Below are positions 1-6,942 of a stretch of DNA of 32,029 nt, piece after piece; position 1 is the stretch's first letter; every line of letters starts with the position of its first letter. A program made the position numbers and the translations under genes. Source of the stretch: Arachidicoccus sp050436765 (GTDB taxonomy: Bacteria; Bacteroidota; Bacteroidia; Chitinophagales; Chitinophagaceae). The DNA lies in the NCBI RefSeq assembly GCF_050436765.1, contig NZ_JBNQGD010000296.1, positions 1 to 32,029 on the forward strand, in the 5' to 3' direction. A model generated the notes under the pieces. It was not told where the DNA came from. It ran no database searches and worked only from the letters and a program-made list of their open reading frames with translations.

Positions 1-25
1 CATTTATATTCTACTTATAGCGTTA

Positions 26-382
26 TCAATATGCCTGTATTAATACATCAGATGGAATGTGTAATACTTCATTGAGTTTTCTAATCATGCTTAGAGATAG
101 TTTTCTTTTTCGATTTAGTATTTCATTTGCCCTGCTTTTTGAACCTGTGACATTCGCTAAATCTTTTTGACTATAATCGAGCTGTTCCATTCTAAATTTG
201 ATTGCCTCTACAGGATCTGGTAGACCAATTGGGAAATGTTTATTTTCATATTCTTCTATAAGAATTCCCAAAATTTCAAGTTCATCCCCCTCTTTGGTTC
301 CCAGTTCTGCATCAAATATTAATTCAAGTCTTTTTAAGGCCTTGTTATAATCTTGTTCGGTTTTTATCGGTTTTAAATTCAT
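26..382 (-). CDS. higA: HigA-type antitoxin, helix-turn-helix (XRE family)
   Basis: This 118-residue protein is the antitoxin of a HigB/HigA type II module. It should bind the toxin and repress the shared promoter. The first 50 or so residues are an acidic helical part. Residues about 60-115 form an XRE-type helix-turn-helix, with YSQKDLANVTG as the first helices and the SRANEILNRKRKLSLSMI stretch as the recognition region. The extended N-terminal part before the helix-turn-helix is usual for this HigA subfamily. It starts 10 bases after the stop of the toxin gene, so the two are one transcript with the toxin first, the normal higBA order. The gene is complete, ending 25 bases from the window edge. 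The family assignment is strong; activity is inferred. Confidence 0.88.
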   Translation of the reverse strand: MNLKPIKTEQDYNKALKRLELIFDAELGTKEGDELEILGILIEEYENKHFPIGLPDPVEAIKFRMEQLDYSQKDLANVTGSKSRANEILNRKRKLSLSMIRKLNEVLHIPSDVLIQAY

Positions 383-392
383 AATTTTCTTT

Positions 393-686
393 TTAAATGT
401 TGTTAGCGTCTATTTTATCATATTCAGGATGTGTTCCGATGAAGCGAATCCACATCATTTGATGGTTAAAGTTGATTTTAACGATAAGCCGATAATGGTT
501 ACCTTTAATATTAAAACAAACTCTATTATTGTCCAAGATACTAGCGTTTGGGTAATCTGATTTAAGCTCATTTAAATTGGCCCAAGTAGCATTTGAAGCT
601 TCCTTGTGCCATGATTTTAATGCCTGTTCACAATCATTGTGTAATTCCCAAAAACTCCGTAATATCTTTTTTGCAATGACTCTCAA
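393..686 (-). CDS. higB: HigB-type toxin (RelE/ParE-like mRNA interferase)
   Basis: This is a HigB-family toxin of the RelE fold, expected to cleave mRNA on the ribosome. It carries the family's N-terminal RVIAKKILRSFWELHNDCEQ, the WANLNELKSDYPNAS middle part, the NNRVCFNIKGNHYRLIVKI strand pair and the C-terminal IRFIGTHPEYDKID motif. An ATG exists 36 bases upstream (position 722), but I place the start at the TTG at 684-686. Known HigB proteins begin at the equivalent of LRVIAKK, an AAAAAAGGA stretch sits just before this TTG, and the -7 promoter box TATCTTTG lies inside the would-be longer reading frame. It sits 10 bases upstream of its antitoxin gene. Confidence 0.85.
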   Translation of the reverse strand: MRVIAKKILRSFWELHNDCEQALKSWHKEASNATWANLNELKSDYPNASILDNNRVCFNIKGNHYRLIVKINFNHQMMWIRFIGTHPEYDKIDANNI

Positions 687-699
687 TATTCCTTTTTTG

Positions 700-707
700 C
701 AAAGATA
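700..707 (-). promoter_or_regulatory. higBA promoter, -7 box
   Basis: On the minus strand TATCTTTG matches the Bacteroidota -7 consensus TAnnTTTG and lies 13 bases upstream of the proposed TTG start of higB. No convincing -33 TTTG is visible at the usual 19-21 base spacing. The box overlaps the left arm of the palindrome at 703-743, which suits repression by HigA. Confidence 0.55.
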
Positions 708-743
708 AATAAAAGTTCCCAAAATGGGAAATGTTATTTATCT
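703..743. promoter_or_regulatory. 41 bp composite palindrome, probable HigA operator
   Basis: Two nested inverted repeats share one centre. The inner arms are TTCCCA (716-721) and TGGGAA (725-730) around AAA. The outer arms are AGATAAATAA (703-712) and TTATTTATCT (734-743). Both arm pairs are exact. The element overlaps the higBA -7 box, so it is well placed to be the autoregulatory operator, perhaps bound by two antitoxin dimers. The binding is inference. Confidence 0.6.
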
Positions 744-848
744 CTTTCAGGTAATTATTTACAAGCAAAATTGGGTTACTAAACAAATTGGTGTTTGTCC
801 GGTAGAAGATAGTTGAATTATTTCATTTTGCTAAAATATAGCCCATCG

Positions 849-921
849 TTGTTACACCTATACTACACCTCATTTATTGTAATTAGTTGATAATTAGTGA
901 ATTTACTGTATTGGCAAATAG
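849..921 (+). repeat. Direct repeat, copy 1, flanking a toxin-antitoxin pair
   Basis: This 73 bp stretch recurs at 1746-1824 with three base changes and a 6-base insertion in the second copy. It starts TTGTTACACC and ends TTGGCAAATAG. Inside it two TACACC hexamers begin exactly 11 bases apart (853 and 864), a helical-turn spacing like that of recombinase arm-type sites. The two copies bracket the DUF6364/PIN module. Confidence 0.8.
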
Positions 922-997
922 TAAGGTTTTATAATTATTTTGGATTAGCTATTTATACTTCCAAAGATCTTTGTAATAAACAGAAGTTCCTTTTGGT

Positions 998-1025
998 TAT
1001 GCGTATTTATTATAGATATGCGTAT
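998..1025 (+). promoter_or_regulatory. Paired TATGCGTAT repeats at the DUF6364/PIN promoter
   Basis: TATGCGTAT occurs at 998-1006 and 1017-1025, a 19-base step. The second copy overlaps TATATTTG (1023-1030), a match to the -7 consensus TAnnTTTG. The repeats could be operator half-sites for the antitoxin. The -7 box ends only four bases before the ATG at 1035, so either the message is nearly leaderless or another promoter is used. Confidence 0.4.
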
Positions 1026-1034
1026 ATTTGTGGT

Positions 1035-1223
1035 ATGAAAACAAGATTAAATATTACCGTAGAACAACATTTACTTGAAAAGGTGAAATCATATGCTATA
1101 AATCAGCAGGTTAGCATTTCAAGTCTAATTGAAGATTATTTTGAGCCTGACTCAAATATAGTGGCTGATAGTTATAATAAGGACAATTTTTACGAAGATC
1201 AAAAAGCAAAATATGGCTTCTAA
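1035..1223 (+). CDS. DUF6364-like ribbon-helix-helix antitoxin
   Basis: This 62-residue protein begins MKTRLNITVEQHLLEKVKSY, the N-terminal strand and first helix of the DUF6364 family of small antitoxins with a ribbon-helix-helix-like fold. The pattern continues with a short loop and the SISSLIEDYFEP second helix, and then a charged C-terminal tail that would wrap the toxin. A longer frame from 897 exists, but the extra 46 residues look non-coding and family members begin at this ATG. It overlaps the PIN toxin gene by 11 bases, as is usual for coupled pairs. It probably represses its own promoter. Confidence 0.8.
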   Translation: MKTRLNITVEQHLLEKVKSYAINQQVSISSLIEDYFEPDSNIVADSYNKDNFYEDQKAKYGF

Positions 1224-1638
1224 AGTTTTAATTGATGCTAATGTTCTCCTTGACTTCACCTTAAAGAGGGATAATTATTTATTAGCTAGAAGATTTTTTA
1301 ATGCAATAGTGGAGAGGGAGTTAAATGGTTTTATTACGCCATCTATTCTTCATATAGTAGGTCATTGGCTTACAAAGGCATATGGATCGGCCAAATCAAA
1401 ATCCTTACTATTAGAACTCTTGTCAATCATTACAGTAATAGATGCACCTCATGAAGTAATGATTGCTGCCTTAAATTCCCGGATATCAGATATTAAAGAT
1501 TCGTTGCAGTATTATACCGCTCTTCATCATAAAATGGATATTTTTATAAGTGGTGATAAAGGGCTTAAAAAGTCAGCCATTGCTTCCTTACCGGTATATA
1601 GTTTGAATGAAGTTGTTGATGAATTGCTTGATAATTAA
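1213..1638 (+). CDS. PIN-domain toxin (VapC-like ribonuclease)
   Basis: This 141-residue protein is a PIN-domain ribonuclease, the toxin partner of the DUF6364 protein just upstream. The acidic metal site is visible: D8 in LIDANVLLDF at the N-terminus, E34-region acids in the first helices, D92/D95 in SDIKDSLQYYTA, and D108 and D114 in MDIFISGDKGLKK. The segment with D92 and Q98 followed by MDIFISGDKG is the classic PIN signature. Such enzymes cut tRNA or mRNA when the antitoxin is lost. The pair sits between two direct repeats, which suggests it moved as a unit. The specific target cannot be read from the sequence. Confidence 0.88.
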   Translation: MASKVLIDANVLLDFTLKRDNYLLARRFFNAIVERELNGFITPSILHIVGHWLTKAYGSAKSKSLLLELLSIITVIDAPHEVMIAALNSRISDIKDSLQYYTALHHKMDIFISGDKGLKKSAIASLPVYSLNEVVDELLDN

Positions 1639-1962
1639 TTAATTGCATTTTATTCTTGTCAATATTTGTCAATATGTAAGATTATTAGTGTTTTATGGTA
1701 ATTATAGTAGGTGGTATTTTTTAATTACTAATAATATTGTCTGGCTTGTTACACCAATACTACACCTCATTTAATGTAATTAATTGATAATTAGTATAGT
1801 TGAATTTACTGTATTGGCAAATAGGAAAGAAAAGGCATAACAAAAGGCAAGAAAGTGTAAGCTTGCGACTATGTAGTTGCTTTATTACCTATGTGAAATT
1901 TTTATAATTACACACAATTAGGTAGCACATGTTTGTTTGTTTAAATTTGGAAAATTTTTATA
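1639..1962. other. Non-coding stretch between the PIN toxin and the DUF1016 pseudogene
   Basis: No gene was found. It holds the second copy of the long direct repeat (1746-1824). After it comes AT-rich sequence up to the first ATG of the broken DUF1016 gene. Confidence 0.6.
1746..1824 (+). repeat. Direct repeat, copy 2, flanking a toxin-antitoxin pair
   Basis: This is the partner of 849-921, 897 bases downstream in the same orientation. It differs by TATA to AATA, TTATTG to TTAATG, TAGTTG to TAATTG, and an extra six bases (TATAGT) near 1796-1801. The two TACACC hexamers (1750 and 1761) keep the 11-base spacing. Confidence 0.8.
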
Positions 1963-2594
1963 ATGAAAAATAATAATGAGATAATCCATAACGATGTTTT
2001 ATTTGAGGATTTATCTCTGCTTATTTATCAAAGCAGATCACAAGTAACGACTTAGTTTAATAGCGGAATTGTTATGCTGTATTGGACGATTGGCGGCAGG
2101 ATTAATTCAGATATTTTACAGAGTAAGCGCGCCGATTATGAAAAAGGCAATTGTCGTGACAGTGTCACGACAATTGATGAGTAAGTATGGAAAGAGCTTC
2201 GAAGAAAAGAACTTTCGTAGAATGATGCAATTTTCTGAACAATTTTTAGAAAATGGGATTGTCGTTGCACTGTCACGACAATTAAGCTGGTCACATATTT
2301 TAGTTTTATTGCCTTTAAAAACCATCGAAGCCAAACTTTATTATGCCGGTATTGTTAATCGGGATAGTTTGGGAGTGAGAGATTTGAGAAAGAGTATCTT
2401 AAATAAGGAGTTTGAAAGGCGAACGATTGCAAACCTTCATAATGCTAGTAATCATCCTGCAATTCATAATAATTTTAAAGACCCGTATTTTCTTGATTTT
2501 TTAGGCCTTAAAGACACGTACTTAGAAAAAGATTTAGAAGCTGCAATCCTCAGAGAACTCGAGGCTTTTATATTGGAGCTCTGGAAAGGTTTCC
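1963..2594 (+). pseudogene. Broken DUF1016 (PDDEXK nuclease family) gene
   Basis: The remains of a DUF1016 protein can be followed across two frames. From the ATG at 1963 the frame reads 30 residues (ending SRSQVTT), meets a TAG at 2053-2055, and continues in the same frame with the family segment MLYWTIGGRINSDIL. An extra A in the run at 2141-2145 then shifts the frame. After it comes the well-conserved SKYGKSFEEKNFRRMMQF, RQLSWSHILVLLPLK and DPYFLDFLGLKDTYLEKDLE. Homology stops at ILELWKGF near 2593. The C-terminal PDDEXK catalytic half is absent, and the frame runs into the secDF terminator. Stop codon, frameshift and truncation make an active product very unlikely. Intact members are presumed nucleases often found near restriction and toxin-antitoxin loci. 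Confidence 0.85.
2148..2176. repeat. 29 bp perfect palindrome inside the DUF1016 remnant
   Basis: The arms CAATTGTCGTGACA and TGTCACGACAATTG pair perfectly over 14 bp around a single G. The right arm recurs at 2271-2283 within an imperfect second palindrome (2258-2282). It lies in coding sequence for the family's IVVTVSRQL segment. Confidence 0.7.
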
Positions 2595-2610
2595 ATAATA
2601 ATTCATGTAC

Positions 2611-2646
2611 AAAAAAGGCGGCTATCATATTTTGATGGCCGCCTTT
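2611..2646 (-). terminator. Intrinsic terminator of secDF
   Basis: AAAGGCGGC (2614-2622) pairs with GCCGCCTTT (2638-2646), and the stem extends inward by ATCA/TGAT. The run of six A at 2611-2616 gives a T tract on the minus strand. It lies 20 bases past the secDF stop and also marks the right edge of the accessory island. Confidence 0.85.
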
Positions 2647-2665
2647 AATGAACTAAAAAATATTA

Positions 2666-5600
2666 TTAATTTAGCTTTTCGTGATGTTTTCTTTCCATTA
2701 TATCGTGATCATGATTGTGTTTGCCTAAAGGTTTGTTTCGCGCAAAATCAATTAATATTGGCGCCGCTACAAAGATAGAGGAGTAAGTACCCGTAATTAC
2801 CCCAATCAGCATTGCAAAAGCAAATCCTCGTACTACCTCTCCGCCAAAGATGAACAAAATTAAGATGGTTAAAAATACAGTCAATGAAGTCATGATTGTA
2901 CGGCTCAAGGTATCATTAATCGCCTTGTTAATGATTATTTCTTTGTCTGTAGTGTGCATCAATCTTGCATCTTCACGAATACGGTCATATACAATTACCG
3001 TATCGTTCATGGAGAACCCAATTACGGTAAGTACCGCCGCAATAAAGTTCTGATCTATTTCTAACGGGAATGGAACAACGTTTTTAAGGAAACTAAATAC
3101 AATCAATGTTACCAATACGTCATGCAACAAGGATACAATAGTCCCCAAAGAGAAACGCCAGTCCCGGAATCGAATAAAGATATACAGACAAATAACGATG
3201 ATGGCAATAATTGTTGCCTTTGTTGCCCCAGCTTTCAAATCTTTAGATATCGTAGGGAGAACTGTTTGTGAACTTTGTATCGATTGAGATTCAAATTGAG
3301 AAATTGTTGTTCCTTCTGGTAAATATTTTTGTAAACCCTTATAAAGCAATCCTTCCACTTTTGCATCCACATCTTTACCGTTGTTGTGAATCATGTAAGA
3401 GGTTGTGATATTCAACTGGTCTGGCGTATTAACCGTCTTAATAATGGGAGACTCTCCAAACAATAGTTTTAAATCATCTCTTACCTCCCCCTGATCAGGT
3501 GCTTTTTCGAATTTTACTGTGTAGCTTCTACCCCCTGAAAATTCTACTCCCTCATTGAATCCATGGAAATAGGAACCAATACCAAACAGCAATACAAAAG
3601 CAGAAATAACATAAGTAACCTTTCTGTATTTTACGAAAGGAATCTGCCTGTGTGCAAATATCTTACGAGAAATTTTTGTAAAATAATTAAAATGGCGATT
3701 CTTATTGGTATAGGTATCAGACACGAGACGAGAAACCAAAATTCCGCAGAATAATGACAGTAAGATACCGATGATTTGTGTAGTAGCAAACCCTAAGATT
3801 GGGCCTAAACCAAAGGTGAACAAAATAATTGCGGTCAACATAGTGGTAACGTGCGCATCCAATACGGGTGCGTAAGAGCGCTTGTAACCATCACTCACTG
3901 CATTTAGGTAACCTTTTCCCCTGTTTATTTCTTCCTTAATCCTTTCAAAAATAATTACGTTGGTATCTACCGCAAGGCCTACGGTCAACACTAAGCCGGC
4001 GATACCGGGAGCCGTGAGTGTAAAACCCATAGCACTTAGAATGCCTATCGTAAATAATAAATTCAATATTAAGGCAATGTTGGCAATCCATCCTGCTGAG
4101 TTAAAATACAAAAGCATTAAGATGAATATTATCAAGAAGGCTAGGCTAAAGGAAATAGCGCCACCCATTACCGCGGCTTGGCCGAGAGTGGGTCCTACGG
4201 TGTATTGTTGTACTATTTTAGCAGGTGCGGGAAGTTTACCGGATTCTAATATGTTGGCCATATCCTGTGCTTCTGCAGTCGTGTAGCTTCCTGTAATTTC
4301 AGAAGTACCATTAGGGATCGCATTATCGACAAAAGGTGCACTATATACAATATGGTCTAAAACAATTGCAATAGGTTTACCAATGTTTTTTTGTGTCAAT
4401 TTAGCCCAGATTCTTGTGCCTGTTTCATCCATTGACATGTTTACTGTAACTTGTCCTTGTTGGTTGTTTCCTTGCGATGCAGAACTTACATGGTCACCTT
4501 CTAGAGGTGCCTGACCATTATCTAAAGTTTTTATTGCATAAAGTTCTAAGAAGCCACGATTTTTGTCGTCTTTCTCATCAGGCTTGCCATACATAAACAC
4601 AAGGTTTGACGGAAACTTACTCTTTATGACTTCGTTATTCAAATAAGCATTCAGCTTAGCTGTATCAGATGTTCTTACAACACCAATCGTTGAAGGGTAT
4701 TGAACTTTTCCGTCTCGCCCTTGAAAAGGACTGGAAATATTAGCAAATAAAGAAGTTAAGGGATATTGTGCTTTTATAATTGCAGCACTATCAACTTTGC
4801 CACTTGCAGTTGTTGTAGCCGATTTATTGGCAAAGGTAGTAGACGTGTCTTCGTTTGACAGTGCAGAAAGAGAAGTGTTTTTCCCAGATGCTTTATTTGC
4901 AGAAGCAGTTTTTGCTACAGCCTTTTGAGTAGTTGTATCAGTTGCATTTTTTATTAAAGAGGAATCTTTAGTCCCTTTCAATTCTGCTACCAAAGCGCTA
5001 TTCGCCTTTTGAAGATCTGGACCAACTTCACCAATATTGAATACTTCAAAAAATTGAAGATTGGCAGTTGATTGCAAATAATGACGTACTCTTTCAGCAT
5101 CATTTACACCAGCCAATTCTATAGTAATGTTGCCTTTAGCTTCATCAGGATTAATCGTCGGGGAAGATAATCCGAATCGGTCGATACGTGTACGCAATAT
5201 TTTGTAAGTATTGGTAAAGGCAGCTTTCGATTGTGAATGTAGATACGAAATTACTTTGTCATCACTGGATTCGTAGGTAATCGTTCCGTTACTGCGTTGT
5301 GCAAAAAATGGCGCTAACTTTTTGTTAGGTGCAATTTTCTTAAATTCTTGTGCAAACAATGTGATGTAATCAGCATTGTTATTTGCACGAATAGCTTCAG
5401 CACTAGCAATAGCAGAATTAATATCAGCATCTTTAGTAAAGTTAGATAAAGAATGTACTAAGCCGTCGAGTCCAACTTGCATCGTTACACTCATACCACC
5501 TTGAAGGTCAAGCCCAAGCATTAGTTCTTTGTCTTTAGCACTTTGATAAGTTGTGAACCCGAATGGCCCAATCTTACTGTTTCTTGTACTATCAAGCAAA

Positions 5601-5833
5601 TGTTTCAATTCCGTTGCTTGAATATCATCTAAAGAGTCTGAATAAAGCTTCGCAAGCTCTGCATTATTTGGATACTTTTGCTCAGGTGAAGCATAGTTAG
5701 CCTTTAGCCAAGAGTTCGCTTTAGTTTTCATTTGACTTTCGTGGCTGCGAACCATCCACGTGAACGATAGCTGATAAATACAAATTAATATCAGGGCGAT
5801 CGTAAAAAAACGTACTAATCCTTTAAGTTGCAT
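2666..5833 (-). CDS. secDF: Fused protein translocase subunits SecD-SecF
   Basis: This 1055-residue inner-membrane protein uses the proton gradient to help pull secreted proteins through SecYEG. SecD and SecF are fused, as is normal in this phylum. The first helix is about 7-27. The periplasmic P1 part begins with GLDLQGGMSVTMQV (107-120). The SecD membrane domain (about 555-705) has the conserved AVDTNVIIFERIKEE with D623 and R631. The SecF half starts near 735 with GVEFSGGRSYTV (762-773) and has GFSMNDTVIVYDRIRE with D944 and R951. Residues about 285-352 are a Ser/Thr/Ala/Lys-rich, probably disordered insertion within P1, and the C-terminus is histidine-rich (1039-1052). A -7 box lies upstream, and the gene stands alone between two terminators. 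Confidence 0.97.
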   Translation of the reverse strand: MQLKGLVRFFTIALILICIYQLSFTWMVRSHESQMKTKANSWLKANYASPEQKYPNNAELAKLYSDSLDDIQATELKHLLDSTRNSKIGPFGFTTYQSAKDKELMLGLDLQGGMSVTMQVGLDGLVHSLSNFTKDADINSAIASAEAIRANNNADYITLFAQEFKKIAPNKKLAPFFAQRSNGTITYESSDDKVISYLHSQSKAAFTNTYKILRTRIDRFGLSSPTINPDEAKGNITIELAGVNDAERVRHYLQSTANLQFFEVFNIGEVGPDLQKANSALVAELKGTKDSSLIKNATDTTTQKAVAKTASANKASGKNTSLSALSNEDTSTTFANKSATTTASGKVDSAAIIKAQYPLTSLFANISSPFQGRDGKVQYPSTIGVVRTSDTAKLNAYLNNEVIKSKFPSNLVFMYGKPDEKDDKNRGFLELYAIKTLDNGQAPLEGDHVSSASQGNNQQGQVTVNMSMDETGTRIWAKLTQKNIGKPIAIVLDHIVYSAPFVDNAIPNGTSEITGSYTTAEAQDMANILESGKLPAPAKIVQQYTVGPTLGQAAVMGGAISFSLAFLIIFILMLLYFNSAGWIANIALILNLLFTIGILSAMGFTLTAPGIAGLVLTVGLAVDTNVIIFERIKEEINRGKGYLNAVSDGYKRSYAPVLDAHVTTMLTAIILFTFGLGPILGFATTQIIGILLSLFCGILVSRLVSDTYTNKNRHFNYFTKISRKIFAHRQIPFVKYRKVTYVISAFVLLFGIGSYFHGFNEGVEFSGGRSYTVKFEKAPDQGEVRDDLKLLFGESPIIKTVNTPDQLNITTSYMIHNNGKDVDAKVEGLLYKGLQKYLPEGTTISQFESQSIQSSQTVLPTISKDLKAGATKATIIAIIVICLYIFIRFRDWRFSLGTIVSLLHDVLVTLIVFSFLKNVVPFPLEIDQNFIAAVLTVIGFSMNDTVIVYDRIREDARLMHTTDKEIIINKAINDTLSRTIMTSLTVFLTILILFIFGGEVVRGFAFAMLIGVITGTYSSIFVAAPILIDFARNKPLGKHNHDHDIMERKHHEKLN

Positions 5834-5868
5834 AAAATACGAATGGTAATTTGTTTTCTAAATTGGCG

Positions 5869-5876
5869 CAAAGATA
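5869..5876 (-). promoter_or_regulatory. secDF promoter, -7 box
   Basis: TATCTTTG on the minus strand matches TAnnTTTG and lies 35 bases upstream of the secDF ATG. No clear TTTG -33 element is seen at the usual distance. Confidence 0.6.
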
Positions 5877-5902
5877 GGGTTTGAGATTGAATTGTGTTAA
5901 AA

Positions 5903-5932
5903 TAAAAAAAAGTGCCCCCTTTAAGGGCACTT
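5903..5932 (-). terminator. Intrinsic terminator of the FKBP lipoprotein gene
   Basis: AAGTGCCC (5910-5917) pairs with GGGCACTT (5925-5932). The A-rich run at 5903-5910 gives the T tract on the minus strand, 25 bases past the stop of the upstream gene. Confidence 0.85.
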
Positions 5933-5956
5933 ATATATTATTGTAACTAAATACTT

Positions 5957-6502
5957 TTAATTGGTGACCGCAGAATTATTGGACACATTTACGAGTTGTA
6001 TCTCAAAATATAAAGGGGAATTAGCGGGAATAATCGTATTGCCGTTTGTATCATTTATAGCCTGCGGCCCATAGGCATAAATCGATGGCGTTACAAAGCG
6101 CACCATACCGCCTACGCCGATTTTTAAAACGTAATAAGAAAATGCTTGTACCGCAAGTGGTTGAGTCATATCAAAGGTTCTAGTGGTGTCTGCAGCGGTT
6201 GAATCAAATATAGCACCGTTCATTAATGTACCCTTATATTTAACCACAGCAAAAGTGGAATCATTATTAACCCTATGGGTAGTATCGCCCCAGTTAACAA
6301 TCTGGTACATTAATCCAGTGGCGGCGGGATCCTCTTGCATCATATATCCCTTGGCAGCAATAAAAGAATCTATTTGGGGCTTTTCTAAGGCTGGGTTTTG
6401 AGCTTGGCTGGCTGGAGCTGCATTGTTTTTAACGCAGGAAGAAACGCCAATAAGTAATAATGCAAATAATGAAACCGAAATAAATAAACGTGTTTTTTTC
6501 AT
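5957..6502 (-). CDS. FKBP-type peptidyl-prolyl isomerase, lipoprotein
   Basis: This 181-residue envelope protein has a lipoprotein signal ending in GVSSC, with C23 as the lipidated cysteine. After a short linker it has a C-terminal FKBP-like domain (about 60-175): VVKYKGTLMNGAIFDST matches the FKBP core strand and the invariant G-x-x-FD, followed by LKIGVGGMVRFVTPSIYAYG and the closing PLYFEIQLVNV strand. FKBP enzymes turn prolyl bonds and help envelope proteins fold. The domain has two short insertions and lacks some aromatic pocket residues of classical FKBPs, so catalytic strength is uncertain. It is followed by its own terminator and is separate from secDF. Related FKBP lipoproteins are common in multiple copies in this phylum. 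Confidence 0.85.
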   Translation of the reverse strand: MKKTRLFISVSLFALLLIGVSSCVKNNAAPASQAQNPALEKPQIDSFIAAKGYMMQEDPAATGLMYQIVNWGDTTHRVNNDSTFAVVKYKGTLMNGAIFDSTAADTTRTFDMTQPLAVQAFSYYVLKIGVGGMVRFVTPSIYAYGPQAINDTNGNTIIPANSPLYFEIQLVNVSNNSAVTN

Positions 6503-6584
6503 TGAGATATAAATTTAGTTTTATTGAAACGTAAAGAAAATGAATTTTGTTACAGAATGAACGATATTTTTTAATTAGCAAAAA

Positions 6585-6902
6585 TTACACGTCTTCTGAG
6601 TTGGATTCCAATTTATGTGTTTCTTTTTCTTGTCGGGCTATCAATTCCTTATATAGCTGCTCGTGTTGCTCCCATTTTTGCTTTTTATAAAACGCACCAA
6701 AGGTAATAGCAATTAACATTATAGCCAATATAAGTACCCAAGGGCTTAGTTCGGTGGATGCTTCCATCATAGCGAGTTTGTACCACCCACTGAAAAAGGT
6801 TATTAGTATTGCTACGGCCACGGTTGTTCCAATAGGTAGGCCGGCCCTAATTTGCCGTTTCCAGCTTTTCTCTCTCAACCGGTTTGTTTCCCAGTAAGAC
6901 AT
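6585..6902 (-). CDS. Small protein with two membrane helices, function unknown
   Basis: I do not recognise a named family. The protein begins MSYWETNRLREKSWKRQIRA, has a hydrophobic segment (about 22-41, GLPIGTTVAVAILITFF), a short loop, and a second one (about 54-73, PWVLILAIMLIAITFGAF). It ends in a highly charged tail predicted to be helical, rich in Lys, Glu and Gln. Both termini are likely cytoplasmic. I start it at the ATG at 6900-6902 because the -7 box at 6935-6942 leaves a normal leader and a purine-rich AGAAAAGAA precedes it. The alternative ATG at 6927-6929 would make the message leaderless and adds nine residues. Confidence 0.6.
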   Translation of the reverse strand: MSYWETNRLREKSWKRQIRAGLPIGTTVAVAILITFFSGWYKLAMMEASTELSPWVLILAIMLIAITFGAFYKKQKWEQHEQLYKELIARQEKETHKLESNSEDV

Positions 6903-6934
6903 GAAATTCTTTTCTTTTTCTGTAAACATACATG

Positions 6935-6942
6935 CAAAGTTA
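6935..6942 (-). promoter_or_regulatory. -7 promoter box before the two-helix protein gene
   Basis: TAACTTTG on the minus strand matches TAnnTTTG. It predicts a transcript start near 6929, which favours the downstream ATG at 6902 as the translation start. Confidence 0.5.

Larger units (their letters stand above)
731..1034. other. AT-rich non-coding stretch before the DUF6364/PIN pair
   Basis: I see no gene here. It contains the right end of the higBA palindrome, the first copy of a long direct repeat (849-921), and a pair of TATGCGTAT repeats directly before the antitoxin start. Reading frames that extend the antitoxin upstream through this stretch have no family support. Confidence 0.6.

Noticed and set aside
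897..1034. Upstream extension of the DUF6364 antitoxin frame by 46 codons
   Set aside because: The extra residues lack family similarity, overlap one copy of the direct repeat and the promoter-like box, and known members begin at MKT-x-LN.
2069..2140. TTG-started frame at the front of the DUF1016 remnant
   Set aside because: These codons are out of frame with the homologous protein, which reads MLYWTIGGRINSDIL one frame over. The apparent start is a product of the frameshift at 2141-2145.
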